From contig JAFTUI010000006.1 in assembly GCA_017466345.1 (NCBI GenBank), positions 1 through 64,000 of the forward strand: a stretch of DNA of 64,000 nucleotides, given 5' to 3'. Source of the stretch: Tidjanibacter sp. Its GTDB lineage: Bacteria; Bacteroidota; Bacteroidia; Bacteroidales; Rikenellaceae. The position numbers and the translations under genes were made by a program. Below the pieces are notes generated by a model. It had not been told where the DNA came from. It saw nothing but the letters and a program-made list of their open reading frames with translations, and searched no databases. Positions 54,274 to 61,751 of this stretch are shown here, piece by piece (within the stretch, counting starts at the first letter, position 1; the number at the start of each line of letters is the position of its first letter).

Positions 54274-54534
54274 ATGGCACACAAGAAAGGTGTAGGTAGT
54301 TCAAAGAACGGCCGTGAGTCGGAGAGCAAACGACTCGGCGTAAAATTGTTCGGCGGTGAATTTGCAAAAGCAGGCAACATTCTGGTCCGCCAGCGTGGTA
54401 CCGTACACAACCCCGGCGAGAACGTGGGTATGGGTAAAGACCACACTCTCTTCGCTCTGGTAGATGGCACCGTAACTTTCCGCAAGAAAGAGGGTGGTAA
54501 ATCTTTCGTGAGCGTTACTCCTCTGAGCGAGTAA
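54274..54534 (+). CDS. rpmA: Ribosomal protein L27
   Basis: 86 residues. N-terminal [24 protein letters not shown] is the conserved tail that reaches the peptidyl-transferase centre; no cleavable extension is present. RQRGT and [14 protein letters not shown] follow. Confidence 0.97.
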   Translation: MAHKKGVGSSKNGRESESKRLGVKLFGGEFAKAGNILVRQRGTVHNPGENVGMGKDHTLFALVDGTVTFRKKEGGKSFVSVTPLSE

Positions 54535-54555
54535 TCGAAGAACTCAACAAAAAGG

Positions 54556-54591
54556 AAAAACGACTGTCGGGCAACCGATGGTCGTTTTTTT
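54556..54591 (+). terminator. rplU-rpmA terminator
   Basis: Stem 54556-54570 with 54575-54589 (AAAAACGAC ... GTCGTTTTT with two wobble pairs inside) around GCAA, followed by a T run. Confidence 0.88.
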
Positions 54592-54605
54592 GTGCTCTGC
54601 TTTTT

Positions 54606-54715
54606 GGGAGTTATGGGAGTTATGGGAGTTATGGGAATCATCCTATAAGCCCTATATGCCCTATATGCCCTATATGCCTTAGGACTCTTATACGTTAAAC
54701 TGCGCCTTTGGCGCA
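54606..54715. repeat. 9-mer arrays, degenerate TTGACG block and short hairpin
   Basis: Three copies of GGGAGTTAT (54606-54632) are followed by CCTATATGC-type 9-mers, then CCTTAGGACTCTTATACG (a decayed block), then TGCGCC-TTT-GGCGCA (54701-54715), a 6-bp hairpin that recurs as TGCGCC-TAT-GGCGCA at 60924. Confidence 0.75.
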
Positions 54716-54723
54716 ATACAATT

Positions 54724-54766
54724 TTCATTGTCAATTTTCAATTTTCAATTTTCGATTGTATCTTTG
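54724..54766 (+). promoter_or_regulatory. lysS promoter with AATTTTC tract
   Basis: TATCTTTG at 54759-54766, preceded by four AATTTTC-type units. Same TTTCGATTGTATCTTTGTG as the tkt promoter. Confidence 0.5.
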
Positions 54767-54814
54767 TGGGTTAATTGGGAAAATATCGAACAAAAATAAA
54801 TAGAGAGAAACAAT

Positions 54815-56539
54815 ATGAGTAACCTCAACCTTTCCGAACAGGAGATTCAGCGTAGGGCTTCGTTGCAGGCACTGCGCGACTTGGGTATCGACCCCTACCC
54901 TGCTGCGCGTTATGACGTAACCGCTACCGCAGGGCAGATAGCAGCAGAGTTCGATGCCGAAAAGGGCAACTTTGCCGACATCACCATCGCAGGTCGTCTG
55001 ATGAGCCGCCGTATTATGGGTAGCGCATCGTTCTTCGAGTTGCAGGACCACACCGGTCGCATTCAGGTCTACATCCGCCGCGATGATGTATGCCCCGAAG
55101 GCGACACCACACTCTACAACACCGTATTCAAAAAACTGCTCGACATAGGCGACATCATCGGTGTGCGCGGCTTTGCGTTCATCACCCAGACGGGCGAACT
55201 CTCCGTACACTGCAAGGAGTTCACACTCCTCTCGAAGAGCATCCGTCCTCTGCCCATCGTAAAGGAGAAAGATGGTCAGGTGTTTGACGCCTTCACCGAC
55301 CCCGAGCAGAGATACCGCCAGAGGTACGTTGACCTCATCGTAAACCCCCACGTTAAGGAGGTTTTTGTCAAGAGGGCAAAGATTATGAACACTATGAGGG
55401 AGTACTTCAACGAGGCAGGTTGCTTGGAGGTTGACACACCCGTATTGCAGCCCATCCCCGGTGGTGCTGCGGCACGTCCCTTCATCACGCACCACAACTC
55501 CTTGGACACAGACCTCTACTTGCGTATCGCCAATGAGCTCTACTTGAAGAGGCTCATCGTGGGTGGTTTCAATGGTGTCTATGAGTTCTCGCGCAACTTC
55601 CGCAACGAGGGTATGGACCGCACCCACAACCCCGAGTTTACCTGTATGGAGATCTATGTCCCCTATAAGGACTACTTCTGGATGATGGAGTTCACGGAGA
55701 AGATGTTGGAGAAAGTTTGCGTGGCTGTAAACGGCACCAATGAGGTCAACATTGCAGGCAATACCATCTCCTTCAAGGCTCCCTTCCGCCGGCTTTCGAT
55801 GACCGAGGCTATTAAGGAGAAGACGGGTTACGACATCACAGGGCAGAGCGAGGAGCAACTCCGCGAGGCTTGCGTAAGGCTGAACGTGGAGATTGACGAC
55901 ACGATGGGTAAGGGTAAACTGATTGACGCCATCTTCGGCACCTACTGCGAGGAGCATCTCATTCAGCCCACCTTCATTACGGACTACCCCATCGAGATGT
56001 CGCCCCTTTGCAAGCGTCACCGCAGCAACCACGACCTCACGGAGCGTTTTGAACTCTTTGTGAACGGCAAAGAGTTGTGTAATGCCTACTCGGAGCTGAA
56101 CGACCCCATCGACCAATACGAGCGTTTTCAGGAGCAGTTGCGCCTCTCGGAGAAAGGCGATGATGAGGCAATGTTCATCGATATGGACTTTGTGAGGGCT
56201 TTGGAGTACGGTATGCCTACCTGCTCGGGTATGGGTATCGGCATCGACCGCCTTACGATGTTTATGACGGGACAGCAGACCATTCAGGATGTGCTTCTCT
56301 TCCCCCAGATGAAACCCGAAAAAGGCAGCCAGAAAGACTCGGACGAGAAATACTTGGAGAAAGGTATTCCCGCAGAGTGGATTCCCGTATTGCAGAAGAT
56401 GAGTTTCGTGAAGGTTGAGATGTTGCAGAAACTCTCCGCCGGCAAACTCTTCAACGACTTGTGTGGCTTCAACAAGAAGAACAAACTCGGCTTGAAGAAC
56501 CCCACAATGGACGAGGTGAAAGGCTGGATTAGCGAATAA
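54815..56539 (+). CDS. lysS: Lysyl-tRNA synthetase, class II
   Basis: 574 residues, longer than E. coli LysS (about 505) because of a C-terminal extension of about 70 residues (from about [17 protein letters not shown]) seen in Bacteroidota. N-terminal OB-fold anticodon domain ([14 protein letters not shown]), motif 2 [18 protein letters not shown] and motif 3 GMGIGIDRL. Followed by tpiA after 38 bp. Confidence 0.96.
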   Translation: MSNLNLSEQEIQRRASLQALRDLGIDPYPAARYDVTATAGQIAAEFDAEKGNFADITIAGRLMSRRIMGSASFFELQDHTGRIQVYIRRDDVCPEGDTTLYNTVFKKLLDIGDIIGVRGFAFITQTGELSVHCKEFTLLSKSIRPLPIVKEKDGQVFDAFTDPEQRYRQRYVDLIVNPHVKEVFVKRAKIMNTMREYFNEAGCLEVDTPVLQPIPGGAAARPFITHHNSLDTDLYLRIANELYLKRLIVGGFNGVYEFSRNFRNEGMDRTHNPEFTCMEIYVPYKDYFWMMEFTEKMLEKVCVAVNGTNEVNIAGNTISFKAPFRRLSMTEAIKEKTGYDITGQSEEQLREACVRLNVEIDDTMGKGKLIDAIFGTYCEEHLIQPTFITDYPIEMSPLCKRHRSNHDLTERFELFVNGKELCNAYSELNDPIDQYERFQEQLRLSEKGDDEAMFIDMDFVRALEYGMPTCSGMGIGIDRLTMFMTGQQTIQDVLLFPQMKPEKGSQKDSDEKYLEKGIPAEWIPVLQKMSFVKVEMLQKLSAGKLFNDLCGFNKKNKLGLKNPTMDEVKGWISE

Positions 56540-56577
56540 TTCAAAATTCAAAATTCAAAATTGATATACAATTAATT

Positions 56578-57330
56578 ATGCGTAAACAGATTGTAGCGGG
56601 TAACTGGAAGATGAATACCACCCCCGCAGAAGGTTTAGAGTTAGTTAAAAACGTAATCGCACAGAGCGCAGAGGTGCGCGAGGACGTAAACTTCATCGTT
56701 TGCCCTCCCTTTACCCACCTCTCGCAGGTTGCTGAGGCTGCCAAAGGTAGCCGCGTGAAGGTTGGCGCACAGAACTGCGCTGCCGAGGCTAAGGGTGCCT
56801 ACACCGGCGAGGTTAGTGCCGCTATGCTCTCTTCGCTCGGCATTGAGTATGTTATTCTTGGTCACAGCGAGCGCCGCGAGTACTATGGCGAGACCAGCGA
56901 AACCCTCAACAAGAAGATGGCTCAGGCTTACGCCAACGGTCTTACCCCCATCTACTGCGTGGGCGAGCGTTTGGAAGAGCGTGAGGCAGAGCGCCACTTC
57001 GAGGTTGTGAAGGCTCAGATTGAGGAGGTTGTTTTCAACCTCACTCCCGAGCAGTTCGCAAAGCTCGTTATCGCTTATGAGCCCGTTTGGGCTATCGGCA
57101 CCGGCAAGACCGCTACTGCCGAGCAGGCAGAGGAGATTCACGCCTACATCCGCAGCGTCTTGGCTGAGAAATTCGGTGCAGCAGCAGCCGAGACCGCTAT
57201 CCTCTATGGTGGCTCGTGCAAACCCAGCAATGCCGAGGAGATTTTCGCCAAAGAGAACGTGGACGGTGGTCTTATTGGTGGTGCAGCCCTCAAAGCCGAG
57301 GACTTCATCGCCATCGGCAAAGGCTTCTAA
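56578..57330 (+). CDS. tpiA: Triose-phosphate isomerase
   Basis: Interconverts dihydroxyacetone phosphate and glyceraldehyde 3-phosphate. 250 residues. GNWKMN at 8-13 (K11), catalytic histidine in LGHSERR, catalytic glutamate in [14 protein letters not shown], and phosphate loop YGGS. The product of the GlpABC reaction enters glycolysis here. Spacers on both sides carry AAAATTC repeats. Confidence 0.97.
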   Translation: MRKQIVAGNWKMNTTPAEGLELVKNVIAQSAEVREDVNFIVCPPFTHLSQVAEAAKGSRVKVGAQNCAAEAKGAYTGEVSAAMLSSLGIEYVILGHSERREYYGETSETLNKKMAQAYANGLTPIYCVGERLEEREAERHFEVVKAQIEEVVFNLTPEQFAKLVIAYEPVWAIGTGKTATAEQAEEIHAYIRSVLAEKFGAAAAETAILYGGSCKPSNAEEIFAKENVDGGLIGGAALKAEDFIAIGKGF

Positions 57331-57354
57331 TTTTGAATTCAAAATTCAAAATTG

Positions 57355-57384
57355 AGGTGCGCTCCTTTGGGGCGCACCTTTTTT
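57355..57384 (+). terminator. tpiA terminator
   Basis: AGGTGCGCTCC (57355-57365) and GGGGCGCACCT (57369-57379) pair with one G-T wobble around TTT, followed by TTTTT. Confidence 0.9.
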
Positions 57385-57436
57385 ATAAACATCTTTCTCT
57401 CCCCTTTCGTAGGGTATAAACTTATTTTTATTTAGG

Positions 57437-57515
57437 GGGAGAGTTCCCATATCTCCCATAAGGCTTATAAGCCCTATATGCCCTATACGAACACGGGTAT
57501 TAAAAAAGATACCCG
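57437..57515. repeat. 9-mers and the GGGTATC-family core, copy 3
   Basis: CCCATATCT and CCTATATGC-type units run from about 57447 to 57488. At 57494-57515 CGGGTAT-TAAAAAAG-ATACCCG is the exact core of the hairpins at 13833 and 39714 in the other orientation, so it keeps the same orientation to its upstream gene (tpiA). The long outer arms are missing. Confidence 0.7.
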
Positions 57516-57617
57516 AGAACAAAGGGGGGTGCCTTTTTAAGGTTGAGAGCGGTAGATGCCAACCGCCTGCCTACGGCAGTCGTGGCAAGACGGATAAGGC
57601 AACCCTCCACTGCACAA

Positions 57618-57634
57618 ACTGACAAAATGTCAGT
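57618..57634. promoter_or_regulatory. Perfect palindrome upstream of htpG
   Basis: ACTGACAAAATGTCAGT: 7-bp arms around AAA. It lies 10 bp before the sigma-54-like site and 75 bp before the htpG start codon. It is not a CIRCE element. Probably a binding site for a stress regulator (inference). Confidence 0.55.
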
Positions 57635-57644
57635 CCACTCTGCG

Positions 57645-57660
57645 TGGCATACTGTTTGCT
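57645..57660 (+). promoter_or_regulatory. Sigma-54-like promoter of htpG
   Basis: TGGCATACTGTTTGCT fits TGGCAY-N5-TTGCW with the invariant GG and GC 10 bp apart. It is 48 bp before the ATG at 57709. No TAnnTTTG box at normal spacing was found. Confidence 0.6.
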
Positions 57661-57708
57661 CCTCGTAGTGCCAAAACGAACTAAAAAAACACAAAAAAAT
57701 ATACAACT

Positions 57709-59769
57709 ATGAAAAACGGAACTATCGGAGTAACAACAGAGAACATCTTTCCTGTAATCAAGAAATTCCTCTACTCGGACCACGAGATTTTCTTGCGCGA
57801 GATTGTAGCCAACGCTGTGGATGCCTCGCAGAAGATGCGCACCATAGCCGCCAGCGGAGCCTACGAGGGCGAACTCGGCGAGTTGAGGGTGCGTGTGGCA
57901 GTAGATGCGGAGGCAAAGACCATCACCGTAAGCGACAATGGCGTAGGTATGACAGCCGAGGAGGTCGATCGCTACATCAACCAGATAGCTTTCTCGTCTG
58001 CCGAGGAGTTTATGGCAAAGTACAAGGACCAAGCCATCATCGGTCACTTCGGTTTGGGTTTCTACTCGGCATTTATGGTCAGCCGCAAGGTGGAGATTCG
58101 CACCCAGAGCTACCACGCCGAGGAGCCTACAATGCTCTGGTCGTGTGACGGCACGCCCGAGTACACCCTCACAGAGAGCGACACCAAGCGCGAGAGGGGT
58201 ACGGATATTATTATGTACCTCGCCGATGACGCCACCGAGTTTGCCGACCAGAGCCGCATACGCGAGATGCTCCGCAAGTATTGTCGTTTCTTGCCCGTAG
58301 AGATTGTCTGCGGCAAGCACCAAGAGTGGAAGAACGGCAAGTACGAGGACACCGACCGCGACTATGTCATCAACGACACCGACCCCCTCTGGACCCGCAA
58401 GCCCACCGAGATTACCGAGGAGCAATACAAGGAGTTCTATGCAGAGTTGTACCCCACTGCCGAGGATCCTCTATTCAGCATCCATCTGAACATCGACTAC
58501 CCCTTCAACCTTACGGGTATTCTCTACTTCCCCAAGATTCGCAACAACTTCGAGGTGCAGAAAAACCGCATTCAGCTCTACTGCAACCAGGTATTTGTAA
58601 CCGACTCGGTGGAGGGTATCGTGCCCGAGTATCTCACTCTGTTGCACGGCGTTATAGACTCGCCCGACATTCCTCTGAACGTATCGCGCAGTTACTTGCA
58701 GAGCGACAGCAACGTGAAGAAAATCTCCTCCTACATCACCCGCAAGGTGGGCGACAGGTTGCAGGAACTTTTCAATACTATGCGACCTGAGTTCGAGAGC
58801 AAGTGGGACGATTTGAGGATTTTCATCGAGTATGGCATCGTTACGGACGAGAAGTTTGCCGAGAAAGCCAAAGGTTTCACGCTGCTGAAAAACAGCGAGG
58901 GTAAGTACTTCACTCCCGAAGAGTACCGCACCCTCACAGCCGACAACCAAACCGACAAGAACGGCAACCTCGTATGGCTCTACACCGACTCGGTGGAGGA
59001 CAAATATGCCTTCGTGGAGGGTGCAAAAGCCAAGGGCTACGATGTACTCATTATGGACGGACCGCTGGATGGTCACTTCATAAACTACTTCGAGAGCAAG
59101 AACGAGAAGACACGCTTTGTGAGGGTTGACTCCAACGTCATCGACAAACTCATCGAGAAAGAGAACAACCTCTCCATAGCCCTCACAACCTCGCAGCAGG
59201 AGTTACTGCGCCCCGTCTTCGAGAGTCAGCTGCCTGTGGAGGATAAGATTCACTACAACATCTCCTTCGAGGCTATGGCAAGCGATGAGGACCCCGTAAC
59301 CATCACCCGCGATGAGTTTATGCGCCGTATGAAGGAGATGGCACAAGTGAGTGGTGGCGGTATGAGTCAGTTCTACGCCCAGATGCCCGACAGCTACACC
59401 ATAGCCATCAACGGCAACCACCCCTTGGTGGCAGAGATTTTGGGCGATGTAGAGCGTGAGTGTGGCGAGAAGGTAGCCTCTGCCGACAAGAAGATTGAGA
59501 GCCTCGAAAACCAACTCTCCTCGCTGGAAACACTCATCAAAGATAAGAAAGCCGAGGAACTCAGTGACGAGGAGCGTACACAAAAGAGCGATTTGGAAAA
59601 CAAAATTGCCGAACGCCGCCAACAGCGCACCGACCTGCTACGCGAGGAGGGTAAGAAGAACATTCTCGTTAAGCAACTCATAGACCTTGCGCTGCTCTCG
59701 AACGGAATGCTCAAAGGCGAGAGCCTTGCAGCCTTCATCCGCCGCAGCGTAAAACTGATACATAAATAA
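57709..59769 (+). CDS. htpG: Molecular chaperone HtpG (Hsp90)
   Basis: 686 residues. GHKL ATPase motifs: LREIVANAVDASQK, SDNGVGM and GHFGLGFYSAFMV. Middle and C-terminal dimerisation domains follow. Residues about 590-650 are a highly charged predicted coiled coil (KKIESLENQLSSLETLIKDKK and on) before the last helices; this insertion is absent from E. coli HtpG, which is about 624 residues. Regulation appears to differ from neighbours, with a sigma-54-like site and palindrome upstream. Confidence 0.96.
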   Translation: MKNGTIGVTTENIFPVIKKFLYSDHEIFLREIVANAVDASQKMRTIAASGAYEGELGELRVRVAVDAEAKTITVSDNGVGMTAEEVDRYINQIAFSSAEEFMAKYKDQAIIGHFGLGFYSAFMVSRKVEIRTQSYHAEEPTMLWSCDGTPEYTLTESDTKRERGTDIIMYLADDATEFADQSRIREMLRKYCRFLPVEIVCGKHQEWKNGKYEDTDRDYVINDTDPLWTRKPTEITEEQYKEFYAELYPTAEDPLFSIHLNIDYPFNLTGILYFPKIRNNFEVQKNRIQLYCNQVFVTDSVEGIVPEYLTLLHGVIDSPDIPLNVSRSYLQSDSNVKKISSYITRKVGDRLQELFNTMRPEFESKWDDLRIFIEYGIVTDEKFAEKAKGFTLLKNSEGKYFTPEEYRTLTADNQTDKNGNLVWLYTDSVEDKYAFVEGAKAKGYDVLIMDGPLDGHFINYFESKNEKTRFVRVDSNVIDKLIEKENNLSIALTTSQQELLRPVFESQLPVEDKIHYNISFEAMASDEDPVTITRDEFMRRMKEMAQVSGGGMSQFYAQMPDSYTIAINGNHPLVAEILGDVERECGEKVASADKKIESLENQLSSLETLIKDKKAEELSDEERTQKSDLENKIAERRQQRTDLLREEGKKNILVKQLIDLALLSNGMLKGESLAAFIRRSVKLIHK

Positions 59770-59808
59770 AAATTTAGGACTTCCGAAAGCGGAAGCCCTA
59801 AATTTTTG
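59768..59808 (+). terminator. htpG terminator
   Basis: AAAATTTAGG-A-CTTCC and GGAAG-C-CCTAAATTTT form a long stem with one internal mismatch around a short loop, ending in a T tract. It starts right after the htpG stop codon. Confidence 0.85.
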
Positions 59809-59883
59809 CCGACCACGGACAAACGACACACCCCCGCGCTCCGCACCTAACTTTGGGGAGGGTGCAAGGGTTGCAGGGATAAC

Positions 59884-60023
59884 AGGGTATTAAGGACGTT
59901 AAGGACGTTAAGGTCATTAAAGCCATTAAAGCCATTAAACTCCTTAAATTCCCATAAGCCCTATATGCCTTATAAGCCATATAAGCCTTAGGACTATTGA
60001 CGTTGGACGTTAGACGTTAGACC
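59884..60023. repeat. 9-mer array and TTGACG block, copy 6
   Basis: AGGACGTTA, AAGCCATTA and CCTTATAAG-type 9-mers shade into one another without losing the 9-bp register, then TAGGACTATTGACGTTGGACG and two 7-bp units. A clear example of several 9-mer types fused into one array. Confidence 0.8.
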
Positions 60024-60032
60024 AAAATTCCC

Positions 60033-60154
60033 AGCGAGTGGGTTTTGTGGAGGAAATTTTGTGCCAAACAAGAAGGCGAGTCCGCAGTTTACTAAACGTA
60101 AATGAGGAACTCGCCTTTCGCAGTGCGGTGCAAAATTTACCCACAAGGCACACT
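60033..60154 (-). repeat. Nested hairpin element, first of a tandem pair (E1)
   Basis: Outer arms 60033-60065 and 60128-60154 share GGAAATTTTGTGCC / GGTGCAAAATTT pairing. Inner arms AAGGCGAGT (60073-60081) and ACTCGCCTT (60109-60117) flank CCGCAGTTTAC-TAAAC-GTAAATGAGG. Nearly the same as the element before glpR. Confidence 0.75.
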
Positions 60155-60155
60155 T

Positions 60156-60282
60156 GGGCGAGTGGGTTTTGTGAGGCGAGTAGTAGGCGCAAAAGAAAAC
60201 CACCTTCGTAGTTTACTTAACGTAAATGAGAAGGTGGTTTATCGCAGTGCAACGACCTAATCGCCCACAAAACACGCTCGCT
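60156..60282 (-). repeat. Nested hairpin element at the recR 3' end (E2)
   Basis: Outer arms 60156-60179 and 60261-60282 pair imperfectly. Inner arms AAACCACCTT (60197-60206) and AAGGTGGTTT (60231-60240) pair perfectly and are unlike those of E1. Core CGTAGTTTAC-TTAAC-GTAAATGAG. The right end runs into the recR stop codon (60281-60283). Confidence 0.75.
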
Positions 60283-60880
60283 ACCGCTGCACTTCGGTTC
60301 TATTGTGTAGAGCGTGAGCAATAGTAAGTTCGTTGGCATACTCAATCTCATCGCCAACACCTATACCACGAGCGATTTTGGTAATTTTCAGATTGGGGAA
60401 TTGTGCCAAGCGGCGCATAATATAGAAGAGTGTGGTCTCGCCCTCCACCGTTGCGCCAATAGCCAAAATTACCTCCTTTATCTCGCCACGGGCAATGTTC
60501 TCCACTAAGAGGTCAATTTTCAGGTCGCTCGGACCTATACCCTGCATAGGCGAGATGATACCGCCCAAGACGTGATACAGACCGTTGTACTGTCGGGTAT
60601 TCTCGATAGACATCACATCGCCCACCTGCTCCACCACACACACCGTGCTCCTATCCCTTGCAGGATTGGCACAGATGGGGCATATCTCCTCATCGGTAAG
60701 GTTGTTGCAGCGGGCGCAGAAGCGCACATCCCTACGGAAGCGCACCAACGACTCGGCAAGAGCCGCCACCTCCTCGGGCTCCTCGTGCAACAAGTGAAGA
60801 GCCAGGCGCAACGCTGTACGTCTACCCACAGATGGCAACTTCGAGAGTTCGCCTACGGCATCGTTTAGTAACTTTGACAT
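60281..60880 (-). CDS. recR: Recombination protein RecR
   Basis: 199 residues, normal length. N-terminal helix-hairpin-helix (LSKLPSVGRRTALRLALHLL), zinc cysteines C55, C58, C67 and C70, then the TOPRIM domain with VVEQVGDVMSIE and the Walker-like GATVEGETT. Acts with RecO to load RecA at gaps. Downstream of batE by 93 bp of A/T-rich repeats; the operon link is uncertain. Confidence 0.97.
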   Translation of the reverse strand: MSKLLNDAVGELSKLPSVGRRTALRLALHLLHEEPEEVAALAESLVRFRRDVRFCARCNNLTDEEICPICANPARDRSTVCVVEQVGDVMSIENTRQYNGLYHVLGGIISPMQGIGPSDLKIDLLVENIARGEIKEVILAIGATVEGETTLFYIMRRLAQFPNLKITKIARGIGVGDEIEYANELTIAHALHNRTEVQR

Positions 60881-60892
60881 TCTATTGGTAAT

Positions 60893-60973
60893 TCAAAATG
60901 CAAAATTCAAAATTCAAAATTACTGCGCCTATGGCGCACCTTAATTCTCAATTTTCAATTCTCAATTTTCAAT
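60893..60973. repeat. A/T-rich 7-bp repeats and hairpin between batE and recR
   Basis: CAAAATT units (about 60893-60920), hairpin TGCGCC-TAT-GGCGCA (60924-60938), then AATTTTC/AATTCTC units to 60973. The same parts occur before lysS. No gene. Confidence 0.7.
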
Positions 60974-61735
60974 TCAAATCACTTCTATCGCAGAGGTACG
61001 TATCCATCCCTCGTTGCCATCGGCGATGCGTATCTCGCTCCACTCGCCAAAGGCATCCAACACCTCCACCTTCGTACCCTCGTGGAGTATGAAGAGGTCT
61101 TTGCCGCTCTTCTCGGGCGAGGCTTTAACCACCGCAGCAGTCGAGAGCACCACAGCCTCGTCTTGGCTTGTGAGTACCCTGCGCGAGTCGGCACCAAAAG
61201 AGATTGACAGAATAGTCGCCACAAGCATCACAAGAGCCACCACAAAGCCCGTCTTGCGCACCTTGCGCCTTGCGGAAAGCAGGTAGAAGCCCGCAGCCAC
61301 AAGTGTCACACCCAAGCAGATGAGCGCACTGACGCCCCACTTGTCGGAACTCATAACCCTTGCCACGCTACCCATCCAGCGGCTGAGCGCAAATTCGGGT
61401 ACAGCCTCAATTTTATCCTTCACGAAACTCTGTGCATAGGCCAGGTTATAGGCAATATCGTCATCGCCCGGCGCGAGTCTTTGTGCACGATAGTAGTTGA
61501 GTATTGCTTTACCCTTTTTGCCTGCCTTGAAGTTGGCACCTGCAAGGTTGTAGTAGAGGTCGGCACTCTCCCACCCCTCGTTTACAATAGAGTCGTAGGT
61601 TGCCACAGCACCGTTCCAATCGCCTGCCGAGTAGAGGTGGTTGCCACGCTCCCAAAGCACTTGTCTATCCACACTTTCGCCAAAAGATGCGAGGGACAAA
61701 CACATAGCAACAAATATCAAAATTGTCTTTTTCAT
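60974..61735 (-). CDS. batE: BatE-like TPR and SH3 protein
   Basis: 253 residues. Signal peptide (MKKTILIFVAMCLSLASFGES), two to three TPR units (WERGNHLYSAGDWNGAVATYDSIV, ADLYYNLAGANFKAGKKGKAILNYYRAQRLAPGD), two membrane segments (ALICLGVTLVAAGFYLL and TGFVVALVMLVATILSI), and a C-terminal bacterial SH3 domain (VKASPEKSGKDLFILHEGTKVEVLD ... EGWIRTSAIEVI). Part of the Bacteroides aerotolerance gene set; starts 16 bp after batD. Confidence 0.88.
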   Translation of the reverse strand: MKKTILIFVAMCLSLASFGESVDRQVLWERGNHLYSAGDWNGAVATYDSIVNEGWESADLYYNLAGANFKAGKKGKAILNYYRAQRLAPGDDDIAYNLAYAQSFVKDKIEAVPEFALSRWMGSVARVMSSDKWGVSALICLGVTLVAAGFYLLSARRKVRKTGFVVALVMLVATILSISFGADSRRVLTSQDEAVVLSTAAVVKASPEKSGKDLFILHEGTKVEVLDAFGEWSEIRIADGNEGWIRTSAIEVI

Positions 61736-61751
61736 AACCTCTTGCTCCGTC

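Noticed and set aside
57618-57634. CIRCE element for HrcA
   Set aside because: The palindrome lacks the TTAGCACTC-N9-GAGTGCTAA sequence and has a 3-bp centre.
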